From the NCBI GenBank assembly GCA_029781035.1, contig JAKOXK010000077.1:16847-80846 (forward strand): DNA of 64,000 nucleotides, in the 5' to 3' direction. Position numbers and translations under genes: made by a program. The notes beneath the pieces are model-generated. The model saw only the letters and a list, made by a program, of their open reading frames with translations, did no database searches and had not been told where the DNA came from. This document shows positions 16,399-24,116 of this stretch, one piece after another (positions within the stretch are counted from its first letter, which is position 1; the number at the start of each line of letters is the position of its first letter). This DNA comes from Armatimonadota bacterium. Lineage in GTDB: Bacteria; Armatimonadota; Fimbriimonadia; Fimbriimonadales; Fimbriimonadaceae.

Positions 16399-18009
16399 AT
16401 GCTGACGACTTGGGCCGCTGTCGCCCTAGCCCTGGGACTCGGAACTGGAACTCGGACAGCACACTCAGTGTCGTGGCCACAGACACGTGCAGAGTCGACA
16501 GACTTCCAGGAGACGTCCCACTACACCGACGTCGTACAATTCCTGGAAGGGCTCCAGCGTGCCGGTGCACCCGTCCGAATTCAGTACATCGGAACGAGCC
16601 CTGAGGGCAGGAGGATTCCTATGGCGATCGCATCGCGTCCCCCGGTCGCCGGCGCTCTCCAAGCTCGGAAACTCGGTCGCCCTGTTGTCTACATCGAAGC
16701 CAACATTCACGCGGGCGAAGTCGAAGGCAAGGAAGCTGCCCTTCACTTGTTGCGCCGATACTGCCAGGAGAAGTCCGGCGTTTTGGACAAGATCGTCCTT
16801 CTCGTCGTGCCGGTGTACAACTGCGACGGCAACGAGAAGTTCGGACCTCAGAAGTTGAACAGGCCCGGCCAAGGCGGGCCCGAACTCGTCGGACACCGGG
16901 AGAACGGACAGGGGCTCGACCTCAACCGAGACTTTATCAAGGCCGAGTCACCCGAGATGAACGCTGCCCTCCAGTGCATCTACAATGCGTGGGATCCAGA
17001 CGTCATGATGGATCTTCACACGACGGACGGCACCCGCCACGGCTATCCCCTGACTTATTCGCCGCCGCTCAATCCCAACACTCCGCCCGAAGTGCTCGAT
17101 TACGCGCGCGAAGTCATGATGCCGGCGATTCGACGTCAGTTACAGGGGAAACAGGGCCTCGAGACGTTTGACTATGGCAACGCCGAGAGGCGGGGGGAGA
17201 CAACGGCCTGGTACACCTATGGCTGGGAGGGCCGTTACGGCACGAACTACCAAGGATTGAGGAACCGGATCGGGATCCTCAGTGAAGCTTTGACCTATCT
17301 GTCATTTAAGGACAGGATAGAGGCGACTGAGAAGTTCACCGATGCGGTCGTGCAGTGGGTCGTCAAGAGACCGGCTGAGGTCTTGGCCAAGACCCGCGGG
17401 GCCGACAAGACGATCGTGTCTTGGGGCCTCGATCCGAAGTCCTCACCGCCCTTGGGTGTGCGCTTTGCACCGCGATCTCGCGGCGTTGAGCCCATTACAC
17501 TCGAAAAAAGGACCGCTACTCACACCGGGGTCCCGACCGACCTGGAGCCCGTCAAGATGGACGTGTTCGACCGTTACGTTGCCACCAAGCTCGCTGCATA
17601 TCCGGCCGCGTACTTGATCCCCAACGATCAAGAGCGCACTGTCGGACTCCTACTGCTGCACGGCGTTCAGGTCGAACGCTTGCTCGCGGGTGCGAGGGTT
17701 CCCGTAGAAGTCTTCAAGATCACCGAATTCGGTCGAGACGCCCAACCGTTCCAGGGCCATCGCCTTCAGCGTCTGGAAGGCAGCTTTGGCCAGGCAGACA
17801 GAGACGCTCGTGCAGGAACTTATCTCGTCCGGACGGCTCAGCCGCTCGGAGTGTTGGCGTTTCATCTCTTGGAGCCCGAAGGCTTGGACGGAGCGATGGC
17901 CTGGGGCTTCATGGGTGAGTCGTTCCCGATCGGCTCAGAGTTCCCCGTCTGGAAGGTGCCTCAACCCGAGAGCTTTGTGGCGGAGAGGATCCGGACGCTC
18001 AGTCCTTGA
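16399..18009 (+). CDS. Exported M14 family zinc carboxypeptidase
   Basis: 536 residues with a signal peptide (about 1-22). The M14 zinc site is complete: HAGE gives His104 and Glu107, DLHTTDG gives His207, with substrate-binding Asn176-Arg177 in LDLNRDF and general base Glu296 in GILSEALTY. The enzyme should trim C-terminal residues from peptides, or cell-wall peptides, outside the cytoplasm. About 200 residues follow the catalytic domain (from about 330), partly a beta-rich extension of unknown role. The ATG lies six bases after CAGAAT, a -10-like hexamer. The 3' end overlaps the convergent zincin gene by 11 bases. Confidence 0.9.
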   Translation: MLTTWAAVALALGLGTGTRTAHSVSWPQTRAESTDFQETSHYTDVVQFLEGLQRAGAPVRIQYIGTSPEGRRIPMAIASRPPVAGALQARKLGRPVVYIEANIHAGEVEGKEAALHLLRRYCQEKSGVLDKIVLLVVPVYNCDGNEKFGPQKLNRPGQGGPELVGHRENGQGLDLNRDFIKAESPEMNAALQCIYNAWDPDVMMDLHTTDGTRHGYPLTYSPPLNPNTPPEVLDYAREVMMPAIRRQLQGKQGLETFDYGNAERRGETTAWYTYGWEGRYGTNYQGLRNRIGILSEALTYLSFKDRIEATEKFTDAVVQWVVKRPAEVLAKTRGADKTIVSWGLDPKSSPPLGVRFAPRSRGVEPITLEKRTATHTGVPTDLEPVKMDVFDRYVATKLAAYPAAYLIPNDQERTVGLLLLHGVQVERLLAGARVPVEVFKITEFGRDAQPFQGHRLQRLEGSFGQADRDARAGTYLVRTAQPLGVLAFHLLEPEGLDGAMAWGFMGESFPIGSEFPVWKVPQPESFVAERIRTLSP

Positions 18010-18688
18010 GCCCCCAAGCCTGTTTCACCATCTGGTAGCCGACGGGATCGTACTTCTCAAGTTCTGGGCGGGTAAATGGGTAGAAGTCGTTGTAACCGAA
18101 CAGGGCTTCGGACAGTTCGGCAAAGTACTCCTGCTGGTTGTTCGCAGCATAGGCACGCTCCTGTTTGCCACGATAGTACGCCACTTCGTCATACAGGTGC
18201 GATGCCATGGCGTGCTGGTACGCCTCAAGGACGTTCTTCCCATCGAAGCCAAATCTCAAGTCGTGGTAGCCATGGGCGTACTCGTGCAGGACCATCATGG
18301 GCTGATCGATCGACCAGTTGACAAAGTTTTTGAGGTTGGACAGTTCAACCCCCTTCACTTTGGCCGGGTTGAGCCCGTTGTTCACCAGCCAGTCGGCATT
18401 GGGGTGGTAGCACATGCAGGGGACAACTTTGTCGTCCTTCTCGACCCAAATGGGAATGGTCCGTAACGTTTTGAGAGCCTCGGGGGGCACTCTCCGGACG
18501 ATTTCGCTGAAACGCAGTCGGAGCAGCGCCATGGCAGGGCCTAGTTCGGCTCGGTCGAGGACTGCCTCTTTACTGACATGGACCGTAAATCCCTCGATCT
18601 TTTCATCGGAATAGGAGCTCGTAGGTTCGAAATGTCGGCCCACTTGGGCCTGCATGAGGCAACTGGCAAGGACGAGGATCGGCGTCAC
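17999..18688 (-). CDS. Putative exported zincin metallopeptidase (HExxH)
   Basis: 229 residues from a GTG start; short hydrophobic N-terminus (ILVLASCLMQAQ) that could be a signal or lipoprotein leader. The zinc motif HEYAH is at residues 135-139, followed by GYHD. A downstream acidic helix EYFAELSEALFG (187-198) probably supplies the third ligand, a gluzincin layout like that of M34-related proteins such as the anthrax lethal factor catalytic fold. I cannot name the family with confidence. TACAAC ends six bases before the GTG. It is convergent with, and overlaps, the M14 gene, and divergent from the 736-residue protein gene with only 44 bases between starts. Confidence 0.78.
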   Translation of the reverse strand: MTPILVLASCLMQAQVGRHFEPTSSYSDEKIEGFTVHVSKEAVLDRAELGPAMALLRLRFSEIVRRVPPEALKTLRTIPIWVEKDDKVVPCMCYHPNADWLVNNGLNPAKVKGVELSNLKNFVNWSIDQPMMVLHEYAHGYHDLRFGFDGKNVLEAYQHAMASHLYDEVAYYRGKQERAYAANNQQEYFAELSEALFGYNDFYPFTRPELEKYDPVGYQMVKQAWGLKD

Positions 18689-18732
18689 GGTGACGTTGTA
18701 CCTGCCCGACCCTTACGTGCCTACCGCATCCA

Positions 18733-20943
18733 GTGTCTCGATATGACGTAAAGTTAAGCGTGGCCCTTACCTTTGCCTTATCGATCGCCTTGCTGGCTGC
18801 GAGGCAGGACACGGCGATCACCTACACGACCGTCGCAGTTCCCTTGTCCAAGGCCCTCGAGGGGATCTCGAAGGTCTGCGGCCAGAAGCTTGTGGCCAGC
18901 CCAGTTGTCGCTAACGACATCGTGATCGTGAATTTCGAGAAGGTCTCGGTCGAAGAGGCCAAGAAGCGCCTCGCCAGTGCCGTGACGGGTACTTGGCAGA
19001 CCGATCCAGACGGGACACAGTACCTCACGGCCGACGAGCCGGCGCGCAACGCCGAGCGGCGGGCAGAACTTGAAGCCAAGACGAAGCAGATCGCCGAAGA
19101 CCTCAAGAACCTCCAAGCCAGCGCCAAGCGGCCGGCGAAGTCGGACAATACGGATCAACCCGACTCGAAGGACCTGCCGTTCGCCTCCTACGACTCGGCC
19201 AGCAAACTCATTGCCCAGCTGGCCGCGGGATTGCGAGCCTCAGACTTGGCGGCCATTCCCAATGAAGGGCGTGTCGTCTACTCCACGACGCCGAACCAAA
19301 TGCAGCGGCCGCTGATCGTAAGTGGGCTGTCGGGACTGATCAGCGCGTTCGTGTCCGCACACAACGAAGAAGTTTCTGCGTACGAGGCAGCCAATCCCAC
19401 TGGGCAGCCGCTTGACGAAGCCGCTCAGAAGGCGCTCGAGATGTTTGGTGGGTCGTATGAGGCACCCAAGCGAATCGACAAGCCCGTATCCAAGATCTTG
19501 TTGGCTGCTGAGAACCAAGGCATGTTCGGTTTTGGCCCGTCTTCGATCCAACTGAGCCTCGTCGTTTTCGACTCGGCCGGCAACGTGGTCGCGACGAGCG
19601 AGCGACCGTTGATGGGGATGGGAAAGGCGATCTCTGCGATGGGCGTCGATCCTCAGACAGGTCGGGCGAAAGAGCCCACGGCCAGCACCACCGATCCGTC
19701 CCTGAACCTTGACTTTGAACCGAGCAGTCTGACCAAAGAACTCAACGGATTGATGAACGTCGTCGGAGGCTTCAATGGCGACCGGAAAGTCAGTCCGGAA
19801 CTCATGCAGACACTCTTGCACCCGGACGACCACGATCCGCTATCGTTCGGTTTCTCCGAGGAACTCCTCCAAATCGCTAAGGCTAAGGGACTGAACGTGG
19901 TCTGTTGTCCTCCCGACACGGCCGTCCAGCTGATGGGAATGGTCGGTGGCAACCAGGTCACCAAACTTTCCGTCGCACTCCAGTCGATGCAGGAAAACGC
20001 CGATCTGGCTGTCACGATGGCGGACGGATGGCTGACGGTCCGAGCTTCCCGACCCGTCGAGAGCCGGGAGTCACGGGTTGACCGTGTGTCGTTGGCACGT
20101 TTCCTACAGACTGCGTCGAAAGAGACTGTTCCCTCCCTTGACTCACTGGCCGAATACGCCATCAAGAACCCACCGCCCTTTGACTCCCCCGCGATCTTGC
20201 CGCACTTGATGCTCGTCTGCCCAAACGCCATGAGCGCCGGCATACGGGGCATGCAGGACTGGAAGATGCTCCGCCTCTATGGACAGTTGGGAGCCTCTGC
20301 CCGCAGCGAACTGAGGAGTGGCCGCAGCCTGGCATTCGGAAGTCTCAGCGTCGGCCAAAGCACGATCGTCCGTCAGATGGTCTATGGTGCAGGGGCCACT
20401 TTCGACGTCGGCCCAGTCGACCCGAACAAGAAGAAGGGTCTGTTTGGGCTGTACGGCACCACTCTGCCCGGTCAGGTCAAGGACTTTCGCCAAGAGCCCA
20501 CAGAGCTCCTACCGTCGGGCTTGCCGGCGTTAGGTGGCATCAGCCTGAGCATCAAGAAAACGAACGTGGTCATACCTGCCAATGCTAAGGGATCGATGCT
20601 GGCGATGATGGGAGCGTTGGGCTCTCAAGAGCTCGCCATGTTGTGGGCGTTCTCGGAAGACCCCAAGATGTCACAACTGAGCACGATGTTCCCAAAACTG
20701 GACAAGTTTCAGGTTGGTGACCGTGAAGAACTGACGTTTACTTTGAACCTGGCTAAGGACGTGCGCCAAGACCACTTCCTGACCGACAGCAAGATCGCAA
20801 AGGACGCACCCGTGGTCAGTCGCGACCAACTACCCAAGGCGTTCTTAGACGAGGTCGCTGACACGATGAAGAAGGTCAAGGAAGGCATCCTGCCGCTCAT
20901 GAATCCCGGCATGGGTGGACCGCAAGTGCCTCCTCGGTCTTAG
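18733..20943 (+). CDS. Large exported protein with N-terminal STN-like domain, unknown function
   Basis: 736 residues with a signal peptide in the first about 25. After it comes a segment (about 30-95: VPLSKALEGISKVCGQKLVASPVVANDIVIVNFEKVSVEEA) that reads like the short secretin/TonB N-terminal (STN) fold. A Lys/Glu-rich coiled stretch follows at about 108-140. The remaining about 580 residues match nothing I know; they contain long Gly/Met-rich loops and end in a Pro/Gly tail. No secretin barrel is evident, so this is not a complete secretin. GTG 18733 is the longest start. GTG 18760, five bases after TAAAGT, would give a cleaner signal peptide and may be the true one. Its stop overlaps the convergent lipoprotein gene. 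Confidence 0.65.
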   Translation: MSRYDVKLSVALTFALSIALLAARQDTAITYTTVAVPLSKALEGISKVCGQKLVASPVVANDIVIVNFEKVSVEEAKKRLASAVTGTWQTDPDGTQYLTADEPARNAERRAELEAKTKQIAEDLKNLQASAKRPAKSDNTDQPDSKDLPFASYDSASKLIAQLAAGLRASDLAAIPNEGRVVYSTTPNQMQRPLIVSGLSGLISAFVSAHNEEVSAYEAANPTGQPLDEAAQKALEMFGGSYEAPKRIDKPVSKILLAAENQGMFGFGPSSIQLSLVVFDSAGNVVATSERPLMGMGKAISAMGVDPQTGRAKEPTASTTDPSLNLDFEPSSLTKELNGLMNVVGGFNGDRKVSPELMQTLLHPDDHDPLSFGFSEELLQIAKAKGLNVVCCPPDTAVQLMGMVGGNQVTKLSVALQSMQENADLAVTMADGWLTVRASRPVESRESRVDRVSLARFLQTASKETVPSLDSLAEYAIKNPPPFDSPAILPHLMLVCPNAMSAGIRGMQDWKMLRLYGQLGASARSELRSGRSLAFGSLSVGQSTIVRQMVYGAGATFDVGPVDPNKKKGLFGLYGTTLPGQVKDFRQEPTELLPSGLPALGGISLSIKKTNVVIPANAKGSMLAMMGALGSQELAMLWAFSEDPKMSQLSTMFPKLDKFQVGDREELTFTLNLAKDVRQDHFLTDSKIAKDAPVVSRDQLPKAFLDEVADTMKKVKEGILPLMNPGMGGPQVPPRS

Positions 20944-22409
20944 TACCCAAGGTTCACCGTGTACTTCAGCTTGAGCTGGCCGGCAGCGGGCACCTGGACT
21001 GTCCATTGCGCCATGTTGGAGTCCAGTCGTGTGCTGGGAGAGGTTTCGCTGACGACCTTCCACTTGCCGTAGAAGCTCTGAACGAGGCGGAGTTCGATAG
21101 ACGTTGCTTTCTCGTTGCTCACCGCGACTTCGAAAGTGCGGGCGACGGTACGCTTATCCACCCTCTTCGTTGCGCTCAGCTTGCACTGGGCATAGACGTC
21201 GAACACGTCAGTCAGCGTCGCACTGACCTTGGCGTCGGTTGGGGTGTCGCTCAGCTGGGCCGCTCCAATGTAGCGCACAGAACCCGAGGGGCCTGGCTCA
21301 TAGACTCGCAGAACGCCGGCAGGCAAGGGAAGGCCCAATCCCGTGTCCCTGGAGTTCCTGAAGGCCAGGGCCAACGTCGCACTGATCCTTCCGTTCTGCT
21401 GAGGTTCATAGGCGTAGCCCTCGGCAGAAGGCAAGACGATCGAGTAGTCCCGTGACACGAGCACCGCGTCTCCGCCCATCATCCGGACACGGTTCATCTG
21501 GTCAGGCTTGATGGTGGCGGTCGCTTTGTACGGATAGGCGTAGAGCTCACCGGTTCGCTGCGGTGCATTGAAGTCCTGGTTGACGCCCGCAGAGGCAGGG
21601 GTAGCGGCCATGTTTGATTTTTGTAGGATCGTGTACCCGCTGGAATCCTGTTCCTTCAGATCGCCGTGGCTGGATACGGCCCGGTTGGGCGATCCCGCGA
21701 CGAAACTGAGCTTGGCATCGGGGAAGACCGTTCCTGTCTTGTTCGTTACGGTCGCCCAGCACTCCAAAGACATCTTGTCGGCGTCCGCGGCCAGGTTCGC
21801 TGTATAGTCGGCCGACCAACCGAGCCCTCGCGTCAAGTAGCTGACACCCAGCTTGGCTTTCTGGGACGACGGGCTCTCGACGTCGGCAGAAAGTTGGGGA
21901 ATGGTCACGACTCCCGCATCGGCAGGCGCTTCGATCGTGGCGCTCGGGTTGACCACGAGTCTGTCTCCGACCCTGACGACGATGTTTCCAGGATCTGCCA
22001 CTTCGAGGGTTCCTCGCTGCCGGTCTCCCTCGTGTCCCGTGTCCGACCGGTAAACAAGGTCGACAGGTTGACCCAAGTAGCGCTGGAGGAGGCGGCCGGC
22101 ATCCTTTGTGCCCAGTTCATAGGTGCTGCTGGCGACCCGCATGTTCTTCGCGTCGGGCCAGGAGTAGACCACACTGTCTTGGTCCAGTTGGGTGCTGACG
22201 CTTTGAATGCCGACCCGGTTTTTGCCTTTCACAAGGTCCACGTCGCGAGTCTCATGAACCAGGGCAAAGTCGTCCGCATATACGACGAGTTCAACGTTTC
22301 TCGCTGATTCGGGTTCCTTCGACGCCGCGACCGAACGCGAACAGCCCGTCTGGAGTAGCGACGCTAGCAGGATCACGCCGCAAGGACATGCCAGATAACA
22401 CTTTCCCAT
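20940..22409 (-). CDS. DUF4139-like lipoprotein of unknown function
   Basis: 489 residues from ATG 22409, with a signal peptide ending in the lipobox LLQTGC, so it is probably a lipoprotein. The middle part has the pattern of DUF4139 proteins: a strand-rich domain with LTRGLGWSADYTANLAADADKMSLECWATVTNKTG, followed by a Gly-rich linker and a C-terminal beta-sandwich with paired NEKATSIELRLV-type strands. These proteins are widespread in diderms and have no established function. TACACT ends seven bases before the ATG, with AAGGGG between, so either a leaderless or a very short leader message is possible. It ends on top of the convergent gene at 20943. Confidence 0.72.
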   Translation of the reverse strand: MGKCYLACPCGVILLASLLQTGCSRSVAASKEPESARNVELVVYADDFALVHETRDVDLVKGKNRVGIQSVSTQLDQDSVVYSWPDAKNMRVASSTYELGTKDAGRLLQRYLGQPVDLVYRSDTGHEGDRQRGTLEVADPGNIVVRVGDRLVVNPSATIEAPADAGVVTIPQLSADVESPSSQKAKLGVSYLTRGLGWSADYTANLAADADKMSLECWATVTNKTGTVFPDAKLSFVAGSPNRAVSSHGDLKEQDSSGYTILQKSNMAATPASAGVNQDFNAPQRTGELYAYPYKATATIKPDQMNRVRMMGGDAVLVSRDYSIVLPSAEGYAYEPQQNGRISATLALAFRNSRDTGLGLPLPAGVLRVYEPGPSGSVRYIGAAQLSDTPTDAKVSATLTDVFDVYAQCKLSATKRVDKRTVARTFEVAVSNEKATSIELRLVQSFYGKWKVVSETSPSTRLDSNMAQWTVQVPAAGQLKLKYTVNLGY

Positions 22410-22416
22410 ACCCCTT

Positions 22417-22422
22417 AGTGTA
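22417..22422 (-). promoter_or_regulatory. Putative -10 box TACACT before the DUF4139-like gene
   Basis: On the minus strand TACACT ends seven bases before ATG 22409. The intervening AAGGGGT could also serve as a weak ribosome site. Confidence 0.4.
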
Positions 22423-22478
22423 GTGTTGAGTCGGCCGCGTTCACCCCGATCTCGCAAGGACGCGCCGTTCTTTTCGCG

Positions 22479-22988
22479 TCACTTGTCCAGCCGGTACTCC
22501 TGCAGAATGCGGTGAGCTTCCTCCTTGTCCTTCCATCCGAGAATCTCGACCTCCTTGTTCTCAAGGGCTTTGTAGACTTCGAAGAAGTGGACGAGCTCGG
22601 CCAAAGTGTGAGGATTCATGTCCGCAATGGTGTGTCTTGGATTGAACCGCGGATCGTGGATCGCAACGCAGAGGATCTTTTCGTCGGGTTGTCCGCCGTC
22701 GCGCATCTCAAGCACCCCCACGGGCCGGGCATCGACGACGACACCTGGGAATGTGGGCCGAGAGATCAAGACTAGGGCGTCCACAGGGTCGCCGTCCAAA
22801 TACTTCGTCTGTGGCACGTAGCCGTAGTCGGCGGGATAGTGGAGGGGTGAGTACAGCACTCGATCCAAGCGCATGACACCCAGTTCCGGATCCAGCTCGT
22901 ACTTATTCTGGCTCAAGCGTGGGATCTCGATAATGACGTTGACCTCTTCGGGGGCACGCGCTCCGATAGGCACATTGAGCAACGACAT
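22479..22988 (-). CDS. ppa: Inorganic pyrophosphatase (class A)
   Basis: Soluble cytoplasmic enzyme of 169 residues that hydrolyses pyrophosphate, pulling nucleic-acid and aminoacyl-tRNA synthesis forward. It has the family I layout: IIEIPRLSQNKYELDPE, YPADYGYVPQT, and the metal-binding DGDPVDALVLI signature (D-x-D-P-x-D), plus HFFEVYKALE near the end. Length fits the prokaryotic hexameric type. TACCCT ends seven bases before the ATG on the minus strand. It is divergent from the dehydrogenase gene at 23054, with 65 bases between the two start codons. Confidence 0.97.
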   Translation of the reverse strand: MSLLNVPIGARAPEEVNVIIEIPRLSQNKYELDPELGVMRLDRVLYSPLHYPADYGYVPQTKYLDGDPVDALVLISRPTFPGVVVDARPVGVLEMRDGGQPDEKILCVAIHDPRFNPRHTIADMNPHTLAELVHFFEVYKALENKEVEILGWKDKEEAHRILQEYRLDK

Positions 22989-22995
22989 GCAGCAG

Positions 22996-23001
22996 AGGGT
23001 A
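22996..23001 (-). promoter_or_regulatory. Putative -10 box TACCCT before ppa
   Basis: Minus-strand TACCCT (TANNNT) ends seven bases before the ppa ATG; this predicts a leaderless ppa mRNA. Confidence 0.4.
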
Positions 23002-23041
23002 CACGGTTCGAGAGCCTGGGTGGGCCGTATAGTTCAGTCGC

Positions 23042-23047
23042 CATAAT
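23042..23047 (+). promoter_or_regulatory. Putative -10 box CATAAT before the dehydrogenase
   Basis: CATAAT ends six bases before ATG 23054, one mismatch to TATAAT, at the spacing typical of leaderless genes here. Confidence 0.4.
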
Positions 23048-23053
23048 CCTCCC

Positions 23054-24001
23054 ATGCGAGTGCACATCGCTAGAACGACCGAGCCGGCCTCCTTGGCGAA
23101 CCTGGCCGCAGCACTTCCGGCCAACGTCGTTCTGACCGCTTCGGAAAACGTGCCACCTGAGACGGAAGTCTTGGTCGTGGGCTTTGCCAGCCCAGAGATG
23201 TTGGCGCCGCTACACCGGCTCAAGACCGTCATCGTGCCCTTTGCCGGTCTTGTGCCGGTTTCTCGCGACGCTCTACTGACCCGGCCCGATGTGACAACGT
23301 ACAATCTCCACTTCAACGCTGCAGCGACGGCGGAAAAGGCGCTCGAGCTCCTGTTCGCTGCGGCCAAAGGCACTGTCCGGGCCGACAGCGGCATGCGATC
23401 GAACAGCTGGGCACCTCGGTTCGACGCTTCGAACGCCATCGAGTTGTGCGGCAAGCGGGCCGTCATCGTCGGCTACGGCGAAATCGGCAGAAGAGTCGCC
23501 CAAGCCCTGGAAGCGATGGGTGTTTCAGTCAAGGGAATCCGGAGGAACCCTACAGTTGGTCCAGTGCCCGTGCTGCCACCCTCCGAACTACCGCAAGTGG
23601 CAATCGAAGCCGACCTATTGATCGTGTGTGCACCTCTGACGCCGGAAACAGAGGGGCTCGTCAGTGCAGAAGTCATCAAGGCCTTGCCGCAGGGCGCGAT
23701 CGTCGTCAACGTGGGCCGTGGAGCCGTCATTGACGAAGAGGCGCTTTACACGGCTCTCGAGACCGGCAAGCTCCACGGCGCGGGCCTGGATGTCTGGTGG
23801 CAGTACCCTCAGACCGAAGAACCGTGCCCGCCGAGCCGGTTCAATTTCGCAGGCCTGCCCAACGTTGTCATGAGCCCGCACACCGGGGGGGTCGTGATCG
23901 ATACCGAGCCCAAGCGCATGGCTGCGCTGGCCGACCTCCTCCGTCGCCTTGCCACAGGTCAGGACTTACCGAAGCCGACCAATGTGTCTGCCGGGTACTG
24001 A
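23054..24001 (+). CDS. D-isomer-specific 2-hydroxyacid dehydrogenase
   Basis: 315 residues. NAD-binding signature VIVGYGEIGRRVAQALEAMGVSVKGI is at about residues 137-162, and the family motif LIVCAPLTPETEGLVSAE with VNVGRGAVIDEEAL is at about 190-230. The catalytic Arg and Glu lie around the latter motif, and the final His is in MSPHTGG. These features define the family that includes D-3-phosphoglycerate, glyoxylate and phosphonate dehydrogenases. The substrate-binding N-domain is not specific enough to choose among them, and there is no ACT domain, so a serA assignment is not made. Confidence 0.9.
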   Translation: MRVHIARTTEPASLANLAAALPANVVLTASENVPPETEVLVVGFASPEMLAPLHRLKTVIVPFAGLVPVSRDALLTRPDVTTYNLHFNAAATAEKALELLFAAAKGTVRADSGMRSNSWAPRFDASNAIELCGKRAVIVGYGEIGRRVAQALEAMGVSVKGIRRNPTVGPVPVLPPSELPQVAIEADLLIVCAPLTPETEGLVSAEVIKALPQGAIVVNVGRGAVIDEEALYTALETGKLHGAGLDVWWQYPQTEEPCPPSRFNFAGLPNVVMSPHTGGVVIDTEPKRMAALADLLRRLATGQDLPKPTNVSAGY

Positions 24002-24047
24002 GTGTCGGTCGCGGGCGTTGCGCGGACAGACAAGGAGTCCGATACGG

Positions 24048-24064
24048 TCTTGATAGAATCTTGA
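24048..24064 (+). promoter_or_regulatory. Direct-repeat operator (2 x TCTTGA, 11-bp period) upstream of KimA-like gene
   Basis: TCTTGA at 24048-24053 and 24059-24064, one helical turn apart, the arrangement bound by OmpR/PhoB-type regulators. A related CCTTGA follows at 24090-24095. The same box occurs before the kdp operon at 26847-26863, so KdpE is the likely ligand. Confidence 0.6.
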
Positions 24065-24116
24065 GACTCTGTCCGGTTTTCGGACGCGACCTTGACAGCG
24101 CTGCGCGACACCCTTA

